From the IMG/VR virus record IMGVR_UViG_3300006919_000001, positions 1 through 64,000 of that record: a stretch of 64,000 nucleotides of DNA, one strand, 5' to 3'. The DNA comes from a virus. Below, piece after piece: positions 24,036 to 31,862 of this stretch (position 1 is the first letter of the stretch; every line of letters begins with the position of its first letter). The notes below the pieces were generated by a model. That model saw only the letters and a program-made list of their open reading frames with translations, searched no databases and was not told where the DNA came from. Position numbers and translations under genes: made by a program.

Positions 24036-25583
24036 CTAGTGTTTTATTATTTCATCTCCGACTACTATTTCATCGCAGTATACATTTATGATATTTCCAT
24101 TTCTTTTAACCTTGGCTAATTGACCTTCGGCTAATCCAATTACATTTCCTTCTTTATCCTCATATTCAAAATAAGGCCTATCTTCAAATGCCCCCATTCT
24201 CCCACTGTTCAAAAACCTTTCAAATAGTAAATCAAATTCCAAAGGGTCTACGTGGATTATGTTCAATAAATAAGCCACCAAAGAGCCTCCAGCAGAACCC
24301 CTTCCAATACCGGTTAACATGCCTTCACTTCTTGCGTGCTTAACTATGTCATGTAATATTAAAAAGTAATCAATAACATCACCCATTTTAAGAACCTCGA
24401 TTTCTTTCTTAACTCTATCAACATATTTCTGCTCTGTAATACCTTTTGATTTAAAACCCTCCGTAATTAAATTGATAAATAAAGCTTCGTTTGTAGCAAA
24501 TGATTTAGCCTCTACTTTTGTCATTTCATACTTTGGTAAATGACGAGTATCAGTATCATATTTAAAATTACAATTTGCAACTAGTTCATCTTCGTTACTA
24601 GTGGCTTGCTTGAATAATTTAACCCAAGTTTTATTACCTCCCTCAAACATTACAATAAGTTCCTTTGCATATTGGTCTCTACTTTTAAAATATTGATTAT
24701 TAGTTTTATCATCAAACGCTTTTGCCACAGTCCACAAAGATTCTCTGGTTACATAATCATCCTGCTCTAGATAATATGCATCTGAAATACTTATAGGAGA
24801 TAAGTCTGATTTTAGATAGCTCTCCAAGTTATCAATATATGCCGAATCTATGTCCTCGTTTAAAAACACAACAGTGTCCAGTTGGTAGAAATCAATAGCA
24901 TGCGAAAATTTAACTGTTTCCGCGTATCTAAGGGACTTTGGGTCTACCACCAAGTATAATCCATCTAAATTATTTAAAAGCTCCTCTAAAGCTATCTTTC
25001 CGACTTTGTCAATATTCAACATTGAATTGAATTTAAGTAGACTTTGCCATCCTTGAAAATCTTTGGCATAGACCTTAACTTCGAAATCACTTTCTCCAGC
25101 AATTGGAAGTGTTTCTCCTATGATGGATTTGATACCATTTCTTTCACATAAGTTTTGAAATACTAGTACTCCACTTAATGTAGATTTCTCACAAATTCCC
25201 AAAGCCTTAGTTCCTAAAAACTTTGCCTTCTTAATCCAATCTGAATAAAGACCCATTCCATTCATTAATTCATAACCAGAATGTATTCCTAAAAAGCTTG
25301 GAGTTGGTAATTGCATTTCCGGCTCTCCATAATACACCAATTCTTTTAGTTGGAGTTCTTCCTCCTCTGAAGATTGCAGATACCATCTACCTCCAAACTC
25401 ATAAACCCAACCATCAACATCATTCACCAATACTGGCAAGAATTCCATGTCATTATTGAATAGCAATATATCACTTTCAACAATTTCAAACTCTGCCTCT
25501 TCTCCTAGTGTTAGGATTCCATCTTCTATCTCAAATTTTAATAATCTGGACTTGCAATATTTCTCTAATTTTTTATCCTGCAT
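24036..25583 (-). CDS. dnaE: DNA polymerase III alpha, N-terminal half (split gene)
   Basis: 515 aa. About residues 95-170 are a PHP domain (FLGIHSGYELMNGMGLYSDWIKKAKFLGTKALGI) in which the usual metal ligands of HLHVHSEYS and DHG are lost, so it should be inactive. Residues about 415-455 hold the palm/nucleotide-binding block GIGRGSAGGSLVAYLL and DLLFERFLNSGR. After FLNSGR it continues about 45 residues (ending DEIVVGDEIIKH) and stops with TAG; the C-terminal half starts 2 nt later in another frame. The two chains must assemble to form one polymerase. Confidence 0.9.
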   Translation of the reverse strand: MQDKKLEKYCKSRLLKFEIEDGILTLGEEAEFEIVESDILLFNNDMEFLPVLVNDVDGWVYEFGGRWYLQSSEEEELQLKELVYYGEPEMQLPTPSFLGIHSGYELMNGMGLYSDWIKKAKFLGTKALGICEKSTLSGVLVFQNLCERNGIKSIIGETLPIAGESDFEVKVYAKDFQGWQSLLKFNSMLNIDKVGKIALEELLNNLDGLYLVVDPKSLRYAETVKFSHAIDFYQLDTVVFLNEDIDSAYIDNLESYLKSDLSPISISDAYYLEQDDYVTRESLWTVAKAFDDKTNNQYFKSRDQYAKELIVMFEGGNKTWVKLFKQATSNEDELVANCNFKYDTDTRHLPKYEMTKVEAKSFATNEALFINLITEGFKSKGITEQKYVDRVKKEIEVLKMGDVIDYFLILHDIVKHARSEGMLTGIGRGSAGGSLVAYLLNIIHVDPLEFDLLFERFLNSGRMGAFEDRPYFEYEDKEGNVIGLAEGQLAKVKRNGNIINVYCDEIVVGDEIIKH

Positions 25584-25586
25584 GTT

Positions 25587-25838
25587 TTATTTTTTTACCC
25601 AAGTCTTATTGTTGACTATATTAGATATTGCGGTTGAACTTTTCTTATATCTATCCGCTATTTTTTTATTCGACATTCCAACCTCATTCGACAATCTTCG
25701 AATCTCTGCTATATCATCCCAATTTAGTTTAGTCTTTTCTATTGGTGGGCTTTTATACTTTGGCTCCGGTTTTTCAACACTAGAGTTCCTAGCCCATCCC
25801 GCACTTCCTACTTTACCATCTTTTCTTATCCAAGTCAT
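25587..25838 (-). CDS. small HTH-like DNA-binding protein
   Basis: 83 aa. A Gly/Pro-rich basic N-terminus is followed by a helical module, LNWDDIAEIRRLSNEVGMSNKKIA and AISNIVNNKTWVKK. The same module ends the SprT-like protein at 753-1505 and resembles the HTH tails of phage HNH homing endonucleases. It sits directly in front of the split polymerase gene, 3 nt away. It may be a freestanding remnant of a homing endonuclease. Confidence 0.6.
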   Translation of the reverse strand: MTWIRKDGKVGSAGWARNSSVEKPEPKYKSPPIEKTKLNWDDIAEIRRLSNEVGMSNKKIADRYKKSSTAISNIVNNKTWVKK

Positions 25839-25857
25839 AATATATATTTTGTTTGTC

Positions 25858-25889
25858 TAAAGATAATTTTAATATTTGGTTAAAACTAA
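25858..25889 (-). promoter_or_regulatory. promoter for the DnaE operon
   Basis: The minus strand has TATCTTTA as -7 box and a T-rich -33 region (TTAGTTTTAACC); the GTAGGTTCGTA box is not present. It reads into 25587-25838 and the two dnaE genes. Confidence 0.5.
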
Positions 25890-25890
25890 T

Positions 25891-25922
25891 AAAACCCCAA
25901 CTATTTTACCAGCTGGGGTTTT
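25891..25922 (-). terminator. strong hairpin terminator
   Basis: AAAACCCCA pairs with TGGGGTTTT around a 14-nt loop; the arm gives a T-run on the minus strand. It ends the transcript of the gene at 25938-26186. Confidence 0.85.
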
Positions 25923-25937
25923 ATTAATCTTATGAAT

Positions 25938-26186
25938 CTAATCTTCCATCATTTCATCATCTTCCTTTTCCTCCTCCATTTGCTCAATAATCTTATCAAT
26001 GTTTAGGTCACTAGATAAGAAACCGTGGCCTTCACTTGTCATAATTTTCAAGTGGTCTAAAAAGTAAGCTTTTACATTTGACCTCATTCTAGTTCCGGCA
26101 ATTGCCTCCTCTATTAATGCATGTGCCAATTCTAAAGCATCTCTCGCCTCTTCAAGTTGTTGGATTTTGTCTGTGTAATTTTTCAT
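25938..26186 (-). CDS. hypothetical coiled-coil protein, 82 aa
   Basis: Begins MKNYTDKIQQLEEARDALEL. Nearly all helical with heptad-like spacing, ending in a very acidic tail (EEEKEDDEMMED). It is flanked by its own promoter (26215) and terminator. It could be a DNA-mimic or partner-binding small protein; unknown. Confidence 0.6.
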   Translation of the reverse strand: MKNYTDKIQQLEEARDALELAHALIEEAIAGTRMRSNVKAYFLDHLKIMTSEGHGFLSSDLNIDKIIEQMEEEKEDDEMMED

Positions 26187-26214
26187 AATGTTTGTTTTTA
26201 ATTATTCGTTACTC

Positions 26215-26246
26215 CAAAGATATGGAAACTTATAATACGAACCTAC
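26215..26246 (-). promoter_or_regulatory. promoter, GTAGGTTCGTA class
   Basis: The minus strand has GTAGGTTCGTA, 13 nt, then TATCTTTG (a perfect TAnnTTTG). It drives the gene at 25938-26186. Confidence 0.85.
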
Positions 26247-26262
26247 AAAAATCTAAAAAACT

Positions 26263-27060
26263 TTAATTTGAATCCAAAACTAATTGAACCGCAAGCTTTA
26301 CTTTGTCCCACGAAACAGTTCCATTCTCATCTGCATACAATGCTGGATCTTGCCTTCCAATTTCTAAAAACGCCTCTACTCTTTCAACCGAAGATGCTGA
26401 TTTATAATCAGAATACCAATGACCTTCGATTAAAATAGGCTTGTAGGATGTAAGCGTTTTAGAATACGCTGTGTCAAAATCAATACCTAACTTTTCACAT
26501 GATACTAAACCTTCTCTTAATATATCAGCTTTCATCATTTCCAAATATGGAGTATAAAAGGAAACCTTATCCGCTCCCCAATTACCCTCCACAAATGCTT
26601 TGAAATCAGCATCTCTAAATTCCTGTCTACAGTCTGGATACACAGCATGGTCTCCGGCATGGATTCCCATTGCAATCTTTACATCGCAACCTCCATTTTC
26701 AGCAGAAACACTTAAAGCCACAGCTTGAATGATGGATGAAAATATTTTATTCCTATTTGGAACCACTGTGGCCTTCATGTTTTCATTCTCATAATGACCC
26801 TCCGGCACATCCTCTCCACCTTCAACTAATGCTGAATTTAATAATGAAGTTAGGGTACTTAGGTCTATTACTTTATGTGTGACCTTGCAGCCTTCATCCG
26901 TTAAATAATTAACTAAAGATTGGGCCTTTAATAATTCTACCCTATGCTTTTGTCCGTAGTCAAAAGAAAGTGCTGTTACTGAATAATCGTTAGCCAATAA
27001 GTTTAATAAAAGGGATGATGAATCCATCCCGCCTGATAATGATAATACCGCTCTTTTCAT
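26263..27060 (-). CDS. queC: 7-cyano-7-deazaguanine synthase
   Basis: 265 aa. The PP-loop SLSGGMDSSSLL (about 7-18), LSFDYGQKH, VVPNRNKIF and GIHAGDHAVYPDCRQEF are QueC hallmarks. It turns 7-carboxy-7-deazaguanine into preQ0 with ATP and ammonia. The usual C-terminal zinc site, with four Cys around S-C-Y and CGxCxxC, is replaced by LTSYKPILIEGHWYSDYKSASSVER without any Cys. It lies two bases from the kinase gene at the end of the modification operon. It carries a GATC at 26346. Confidence 0.93.
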   Translation of the reverse strand: MKRAVLSLSGGMDSSSLLLNLLANDYSVTALSFDYGQKHRVELLKAQSLVNYLTDEGCKVTHKVIDLSTLTSLLNSALVEGGEDVPEGHYENENMKATVVPNRNKIFSSIIQAVALSVSAENGGCDVKIAMGIHAGDHAVYPDCRQEFRDADFKAFVEGNWGADKVSFYTPYLEMMKADILREGLVSCEKLGIDFDTAYSKTLTSYKPILIEGHWYSDYKSASSVERVEAFLEIGRQDPALYADENGTVSWDKVKLAVQLVLDSN

Positions 27061-27061
27061 T

Positions 27062-27574
27062 TTAAATGTTTTTTAATAATGTTTCTAACCTTTCCTCCAC
27101 TGTTCCAGTTAATGTAATTGGAGATAAACCGTGGTAATCTATTCTCTCTAATAATATTTCATCAATTTCTCTTTGAAAACTTTCTCCTTCAAATCGAATT
27201 CCATCGCTAATCAAACCAAATTCAATTGGTATATAAAAGAATTTAACATCGGGGCGTGGAGTACTTGTAAATAAGTTATTCCTTCTTTCAGCCAAATCAT
27301 CCCAACCCAGAGCCTTGCAATATGCATAGTGGTCTAGTGGAGTCCTTGTTGTAAATAGGTTACTTATTCGAGTTTCTAAATCCCATTTATTGTCTGAAAT
27401 TCTATTAATCAATATCTGCTGGTCTCTTGCGGTTAACTTACCTCCAATTTCTTTATCGAAGGCTTTAACTATTCTTGAATCACCATCTTTAACTATGTAA
27501 TTAGAGCCTCTAAGGGCCAAACTATTTAGCAAGGTAGTTTTACCTACACCGTGTGTTCCTATTAATGCTATCAT
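27062..27574 (-). CDS. P-loop nucleotide kinase (AAA_28-like)
   Basis: 170 aa. Walker A GTHGVGKTTL (about 6-15) at the N-terminus, a TRTPLDHYAYCKAL lid-like segment near 77-90 and VKFFYIPIEFGL in the last third fit the small AAA_28 kinase group found in phages and NadR-like proteins. It may phosphorylate a deazapurine nucleoside or another nucleoside; the link to base modification comes from context only. It overlaps its neighbour by 4 nt. Confidence 0.7.
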   Translation of the reverse strand: MIALIGTHGVGKTTLLNSLALRGSNYIVKDGDSRIVKAFDKEIGGKLTARDQQILINRISDNKWDLETRISNLFTTRTPLDHYAYCKALGWDDLAERRNNLFTSTPRPDVKFFYIPIEFGLISDGIRFEGESFQREIDEILLERIDYHGLSPITLTGTVEERLETLLKNI

Positions 27575-28353
27575 ATTAAATTCTTTTTAAATGAGCTTAC
27601 GTTAAAGTCTATTGCTGCCCGTTGAGACTTTGTAGGAATGTGGGACAAAAGGTCAACTAATTTAATTGATTCTTTATAGTCCAGCGCTCCACCCTCATAT
27701 GTGATATTTTTAATACCATGTACAATCGGGTTAGAAGTATCCAAAGAATAAACCCACTTATAATCTTTATAGTGTTTAAATTCTTGAGGTAATGAGCATC
27801 CTAATAAATGGTGTTCTTTTTCCTCATTAATAATACCTTCTTTTAACCAACGGTCAATCAGATTTTGACGACCTTCCATTCTACCTTTATCCGTTTGTTC
27901 GTAGTATGGATAATGGAAACAAATTGCGATTTGGTCACAAGCCCTATCCATGGCCCTGTAGCATGCAGTTAGTTCTTCATAGGTTGAACCCTGAACTACC
28001 CCAATTGCTTTGCCCGGCACGTGGGCATAATACCTAAACCAATCATCTAGTTGTTGGCAAGTTTCCATTCCTTTCCCAAGTACATCTGGTACTACATAAT
28101 GACTTGGTTTTAGTTTCATAATCCAGTATGCAAATTTGCTTGCTTCAAAAGCTTCGCCCAATTCAAATATGGAGTTATCTAAAATTACATCTCTACCCGA
28201 TTCTACCACGTCTTTATAAAATTGATAATACACAGAATTCTCTTCAAATAAATGAACGAGTGCATAATCATAATCATTAAATTCTAAGCTTTCTCCCAAC
28301 ATACAAGTTGGGACCTCGTGTGATACTTTGATTCTATTTATCGCTTGACCCAA
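27571..28353 (-). CDS. TGT-like base-exchange enzyme, DpdA-type (copy 1)
   Basis: 260 aa. Features of the tRNA-guanine transglycosylase fold used on DNA by DpdA: ILDNSIFELGEAF (base-recognition Asp, about 57-69), HYVVPDVLGKGMET, KAIGVVQGSTYEE, GCSLPQEF and YSLDTSNPIVHGI, whose Asp is a good candidate nucleophile (about 213). It would swap guanine in DNA for preQ0. Set within the queC-folE operon and overlapping dut by 20 nt. It differs strongly from the second TGT-like protein at 29544. Confidence 0.75.
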   Translation of the reverse strand: MGQAINRIKVSHEVPTCMLGESLEFNDYDYALVHLFEENSVYYQFYKDVVESGRDVILDNSIFELGEAFEASKFAYWIMKLKPSHYVVPDVLGKGMETCQQLDDWFRYYAHVPGKAIGVVQGSTYEELTACYRAMDRACDQIAICFHYPYYEQTDKGRMEGRQNLIDRWLKEGIINEEKEHHLLGCSLPQEFKHYKDYKWVYSLDTSNPIVHGIKNITYEGGALDYKESIKLVDLLSHIPTKSQRAAIDFNVSSFKKNLI

Positions 28354-28771
28354 AACCTTTTTCCCCCCTATCTGCTTTAGTTACTTCATCAATAAATGAA
28401 ACCTCAGATGGTATCATAAAGTATGGAATTATTTGAGCAACTCCTTGCCCTTTTTTTATTACCTGAGTGTCACTTGAAAAGTTATATAATTTAACTCCCA
28501 AGTCTCCGCGGTATCCATTATCAATAATTCCCAAGTGTGGTTGTAATCCTTTCTTGAATCCCAACCCAGACCTTGGTTCTATTCTGAACCAATATCCCGG
28601 AGTTATATATCCCAATTTTAAACCCACCGATACTACTGCCGAACATCCAGCTTCGATTAATACATCCTCTACTGAGAATAGGTCATAACCAGCATCTCCA
28701 GTTGATTTGCAATCATGGTTCTTTTCTGGAAGCATAGCCTCCTCATGTGTTTTTACAAATTTTATTTCCAT
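28334..28771 (-). CDS. dut: dUTP diphosphatase
   Basis: 145 aa with all five trimeric dUTPase motifs: DAGYDL (about 27), EPRSGLG (about 66), LGIIDNGYRGDLGV (about 80-93), GQGVAQII and the C-terminal RGEKGFGSS. It hydrolyses dUTP to dUMP, keeping uracil out of DNA. It overlaps folE by one base and the TGT-like gene by 20 nt. Confidence 0.96.
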   Translation of the reverse strand: MEIKFVKTHEEAMLPEKNHDCKSTGDAGYDLFSVEDVLIEAGCSAVVSVGLKLGYITPGYWFRIEPRSGLGFKKGLQPHLGIIDNGYRGDLGVKLYNFSSDTQVIKKGQGVAQIIPYFMIPSEVSFIDEVTKADRGEKGFGSSDK

Positions 28772-29478
28772 TATCTTAAGTTATTTGCTAATTCAATATT
28801 CTTATAAAATTCACTTCTTGCCATTGGCTCAGTAAAGAAAGCTCCAGTTAATTTTGCTGTTTGCATTGAAGCACCTTGATGTCCAACACCCCTACAACTT
28901 ACGCAATTATGTGTTGCCGAAATGTGTACGGCTACTCCTAAATTACCTTCGCAAATTTCCTCTACTGCGTTATGAATAGCGACTGTCAATTGCTCTTGTA
29001 TAGCACCTCTTCTTCCGAAGTGTTCAACTATTCTATTTAGCTTTGATAAGCCTACTACCATTCCTTCGCTTGATGCAATGTAGGCTACGCTTACTTTTCC
29101 CATAATAGTTTGGTGGTGGTGGCTACATTGAGATACCAATGGAATATTACTTTCCTGCACAATAGCTCCATACCCATCACTTGGGAATGCAGTTATTTTA
29201 CTCATGTTTTCATAACGTCCCTTCCATAGGTCATTCACATAAGCTTTGGCCACTCTGCGTGGAGTGTCATTTGAATTTGGATCATTCTTCCAATCACAAC
29301 CTAATGCGTCTAAGAAATATCCATATGCGACCGCTGCATTGTTTATGATTACCTCTTTTTCTTCGGTTGATAATACTGCCTTTTTCCCCTCCGCTTTTTG
29401 CTTTTCTGCCAACTGCGTTGAAATTCCATTGGAGTGGCCAATTTTGGCTATCTCTAGGTTTAATACTTTTTCACTCAT
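28771..29478 (-). CDS. folE: GTP cyclohydrolase I
   Basis: 235 aa. CSHHHQTIMGKVSVAYI (zinc Cys and His), GLSKLNRIVEHFGRR, QEQLT and ISATHNCVSCRGVGHQGA match GTP cyclohydrolase I. It makes dihydroneopterin triphosphate, the first step toward preQ0, and feeds QueD. The N-terminal 40 residues are a charged extension. A GATC lies at 29280. Confidence 0.96.
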   Translation of the reverse strand: MSEKVLNLEIAKIGHSNGISTQLAEKQKAEGKKAVLSTEEKEVIINNAAVAYGYFLDALGCDWKNDPNSNDTPRRVAKAYVNDLWKGRYENMSKITAFPSDGYGAIVQESNIPLVSQCSHHHQTIMGKVSVAYIASSEGMVVGLSKLNRIVEHFGRRGAIQEQLTVAIHNAVEEICEGNLGVAVHISATHNCVSCRGVGHQGASMQTAKLTGAFFTEPMARSEFYKNIELANNLR

Positions 29479-29507
29479 ATTTGTTTTCTAGTTTTATTAT
29501 TATTCGT

Positions 29508-29536
29508 TAAAGGTATGGAGAACTTTTCAATTCTCC
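29508..29536 (-). promoter_or_regulatory. terminator hairpin overlapping a possible promoter
   Basis: GGAGAA/TTCTCC (29517-29536) can end the transcript of the gene at 29544. TACCTTTA at 29508-29515 is a plausible -7 box for folE on the minus strand. No GTAGGTTCGTA box is present. Confidence 0.45.
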
Positions 29537-29543
29537 ACGCCTT

Positions 29544-30347
29544 TTAAAATGTATCGTATAAAAAGCTTCTGCTCTTAGCTCTTGCAAATGCATATAGGGC
29601 CGCGTGTATTTTTAACTCTGCATAGGTATCCAATTCTGGATGCTCTTTTCTAGCATGAGCCAAATTGATAGCATATTGAAAAATTGAATAATCCACAGTA
29701 TCCGGTCGAACGAATTTAAAGGTCTCCACATTTTGGCAACCTAGTAAATGAACCTTCTTTCCACACTGTCTAGCATAGTTCATCATTTTCAATAACTCTT
29801 CCCTATTGGTATGCCATGCTCTCTCCTGAGCTAAACCTCCAATTGCTAAAGTTGGATACATTTCGCTTTCACATAAATCTTTCCAATATTGAAATCCTTG
29901 GTGTAGTTTAAATACTGGAGTAGGATACATGCCTGTAACATCAAACACCTCTTGCCTGCAATAATTGGATGGACACAATAGGTCTTCCGATTTTCTAAAG
30001 TATTCATTATCCAATTCAAATATCATATGATACTCTGCAATGGAACACATTTTTAAAAATTTCCTTTTCATCTTTTCACAAAGCTTTTCGAAATCTTCCT
30101 TGTCCAGTGTTTGTTGCTTTTTAAATAAAGTAAAACCACCAGAATCCAAAAATAATCTATCCTTGCCAACCATGTCATAAATCTCTTTCGTTACCACAAA
30201 TGGCATATCTACTGTTGAGATTAATACACTATTTGTAAAGGAGTCAAGTAGAGCTGGAAGTACTTTTCTCCACGTACCCTTTTCTCCGCACGAATAGATA
30301 AGTCCGGCACCTAGTCCGTATACTAATTTGTCCTGCTCTTTACTCAT
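29544..30347 (-). CDS. TGT-like base-exchange enzyme, DpdA-type (copy 2)
   Basis: 267 aa. FLDSGGFTLFKK (about 66-77) is the DSGGF base-binding block of tRNA-guanine transglycosylases. FELDNEYF, VFKLHQGFQYW, LAIGGLAQERAW and VHLLGCQNVETF with DTVDYSIF (candidate nucleophile Asp, about 216) follow in TGT order. It lacks the Cys-rich zinc site of tRNA-modifying TGT, as do DNA-acting DpdA proteins. Its presence beside preQ0 synthesis genes argues for insertion of the modified base into phage DNA. It overlaps the ParB-like gene by 8 nt. Confidence 0.8.
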   Translation of the reverse strand: MSKEQDKLVYGLGAGLIYSCGEKGTWRKVLPALLDSFTNSVLISTVDMPFVVTKEIYDMVGKDRLFLDSGGFTLFKKQQTLDKEDFEKLCEKMKRKFLKMCSIAEYHMIFELDNEYFRKSEDLLCPSNYCRQEVFDVTGMYPTPVFKLHQGFQYWKDLCESEMYPTLAIGGLAQERAWHTNREELLKMMNYARQCGKKVHLLGCQNVETFKFVRPDTVDYSIFQYAINLAHARKEHPELDTYAELKIHAALYAFARAKSRSFLYDTF

Positions 30348-30768
30348 CTTTTTTTCCTTTTAAAAGTTCCTCTAAATCTTTCTTATTGTTACTGAATGAG
30401 GTGAGTCCTAATTCTCCCATGAGCTCATCTGGATTCTCAGACATTAGCCTGTCAATTTCAGCATAGTTCCATTGGGAATATTCTCCCACTCTATTGTCAG
30501 CAATTACAAAACCCTTTATCTGGTCTTCCGTTAATCCACTTATTGCAAGCACATCAATTTCGCCTTCATATTTTAGAAGCTTCAAAGCTTTCAACCTTGT
30601 GTGTCCAGCTAGTATCATTAGCTTGTCGGTAACCACTATTGGATTGATATATCCGTAGGCCTCAATTGACTTGGCAACCACTTTTGCAGATTTATTATTT
30701 CTACGTGGATTCCTTCCATAAGGGACAAGGTCGTTTATATCTACCTTTATTAATTTTTTCTCCATCAT
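30340..30768 (-). CDS. ParB/sulfiredoxin-fold protein
   Basis: 142 aa. INDLVPYGRNPRRNNKSA, IVVTDKLMILAGHTRLKALKLL (about 45-66, the GHTR box) and FVIADNRVGEYSQWN are the ParB N-terminal domain without its HTH. Such stand-alone domains are common next to phage DNA-modification genes and may act as a nuclease or NTP-binding partner. It leads the operon from the non-coding region at 30769-31073. Confidence 0.8.
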   Translation of the reverse strand: MMEKKLIKVDINDLVPYGRNPRRNNKSAKVVAKSIEAYGYINPIVVTDKLMILAGHTRLKALKLLKYEGEIDVLAISGLTEDQIKGFVIADNRVGEYSQWNYAEIDRLMSENPDELMGELGLTSFSNNKKDLEELLKGKKDE

Positions 30769-30800
30769 TATTTGTTTTTATTATTAATATTAATTCTTAG

Positions 30801-30871
30801 CCGTCGGTGTGGGAATCGAACCCACGGTCTTTTACTGTACTGTAAATGCTCTACCTTTGAGCTATCCTCCG
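30801..30871 (-). tRNA. tRNA-like gene with degenerate acceptor and anticodon arms
   Basis: D arm GCTC-AAAGGTA-GAGC and T arm GTGGG-TTCGATT-CCCAC are intact. The acceptor CGGAGGA against ACCGACG leaves two adjacent G-A mismatches and one A-A. The anticodon arm TTTAC-AGTACA-GTAAA closes to a six-base loop without the invariant U33; GTA (Tyr) would be the central triplet. It may be a decaying tRNA or a tRNA-like structure. Confidence 0.5.
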
Positions 30872-30888
30872 TTTTGTAGCTGCGATTT

Positions 30889-31030
30889 AAAAAAGATCGA
30901 ACTTTAGAAAATTTAGCTACATTTTGTGGTCAAAAAAGATCGTTTTACATTTTTTACAAAATATATTTTTATCAAATCCAGCTTTTTCAAGCGCGATTTC
31001 GATCTTTTCGATCTTAAAATCGATCTTTTT
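30889..31030. repeat. cluster of five GATC-centred repeats in AT-rich DNA
   Basis: Two copies of AAAAAAGATCG (30889-30899, 30932-30942) face three of CGATCTTtt type (31000-31008, 31009-31016, 31021-31030). GATC positions are 30895, 30938, 31001, 31010 and 31022. Between them is a very AT-rich stretch (30943-30980). The arrangement suits protein-binding iterons of an origin or an operator; opposed copies could also fold into hairpins. The region 30872-31073 has no convincing gene. Confidence 0.75.
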
Positions 31031-31073
31031 AAATCCGTATGTCGAAATGCGTGAACCGTTAATTACTAACTAG

Positions 31074-31862
31074 TTACACTTCTCTCTGGTCTTCAAAGGC
31101 AATAATGTGTGGCCTCCATGTCATACGATATCCGTTATCCCTTACCCAATCAAATACCAATGGGTATGATTTGAATAATGATTCCCTAGAGTCGCCTGCA
31201 GGCATGAACCAAACCTTACCACTTGGTGCCTCTATGCAATCGAGAAAATATAATATCTCATCAAGTGCATCCTCATCTTTACCATCCCACACTGGTTTGA
31301 TATGAAAGTCTTTATGGTAATTGATTGACTTTGAAATCGCATCCACATTAAGCCTAAACTTATTGTGTTGTCTAATCATTTTCTCATCCGTAATTTTTCC
31401 CTTGGGAGTTTCCACTCCAAGCACCGGAACACTATTACTAAACTTTGGACTAATAGATAATAAATCAATAGGATAATCAGTTTCAAGAAAATGACTACCC
31501 TCAGTTTCGATTGTAATAAAAATTCCATTATCATTTGCAAAATGTGTTAATTCATTTACCAGCTTAGGCCACATTGTCGGGCTTCCGCCTGTAAGCATCA
31601 TCTCCTTGATATGTGGATTCTTTTTATAAGCTTCCACTATATCATCAAAAGAGTAGAGCCCCTTGTCCGGATGAATGCTCGTGTACCATGAATCACACCA
31701 ACCGCCTTCTCCAAAAAAGCATCTATGTGTACATCCGGTGGTCCTGATTACCACAGTTGGATAACCTGCCCTACTACCCTCTGATTGTACCGCGGTATAA
31801 ATCTCAACAATTCCTTGCCTTTTTGATTTGTCCTCCTCGGACATTCTTTTTATTTTTCCCAT
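31074..31862 (-). CDS. queE: 7-carboxy-7-deazaguanine synthase, radical SAM
   Basis: 262 aa. The radical-SAM cysteines are in TTGCTHRCFFGEGGWCDSWYT (about 42-62), where a short insertion separates the second and third Cys from the usual CxxxCxxC spacing. AVQSEGSRAGYPTVVIR, MLTGGSPT and SISPKFSNS match QueE. It makes CDG from 6-carboxytetrahydropterin. I kept the ATG at 31862; an ATG six codons in is possible. Confidence 0.92.
   Translation of the reverse strand: MGKIKRMSEEDKSKRQGIVEIYTAVQSEGSRAGYPTVVIRTTGCTHRCFFGEGGWCDSWYTSIHPDKGLYSFDDIVEAYKKNPHIKEMMLTGGSPTMWPKLVNELTHFANDNGIFITIETEGSHFLETDYPIDLLSISPKFSNSVPVLGVETPKGKITDEKMIRQHNKFRLNVDAISKSINYHKDFHIKPVWDGKDEDALDEILYFLDCIEAPSGKVWFMPAGDSRESLFKSYPLVFDWVRDNGYRMTWRPHIIAFEDQREV

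Noticed and set aside
24036-24200. Split intein at the dnaE break
   Set aside because: The about 45 extra residues end GDEIIKH without an initial Cys/Ser block, and the second gene has no C-terminal His-Asn plus Cys/Ser junction, so intein splicing is not supported.
30889-31030. CRISPR array
   Set aside because: The repeats are only about 10 bp, in both orientations and unevenly spaced (9-60 nt), without unique spacers of constant length.
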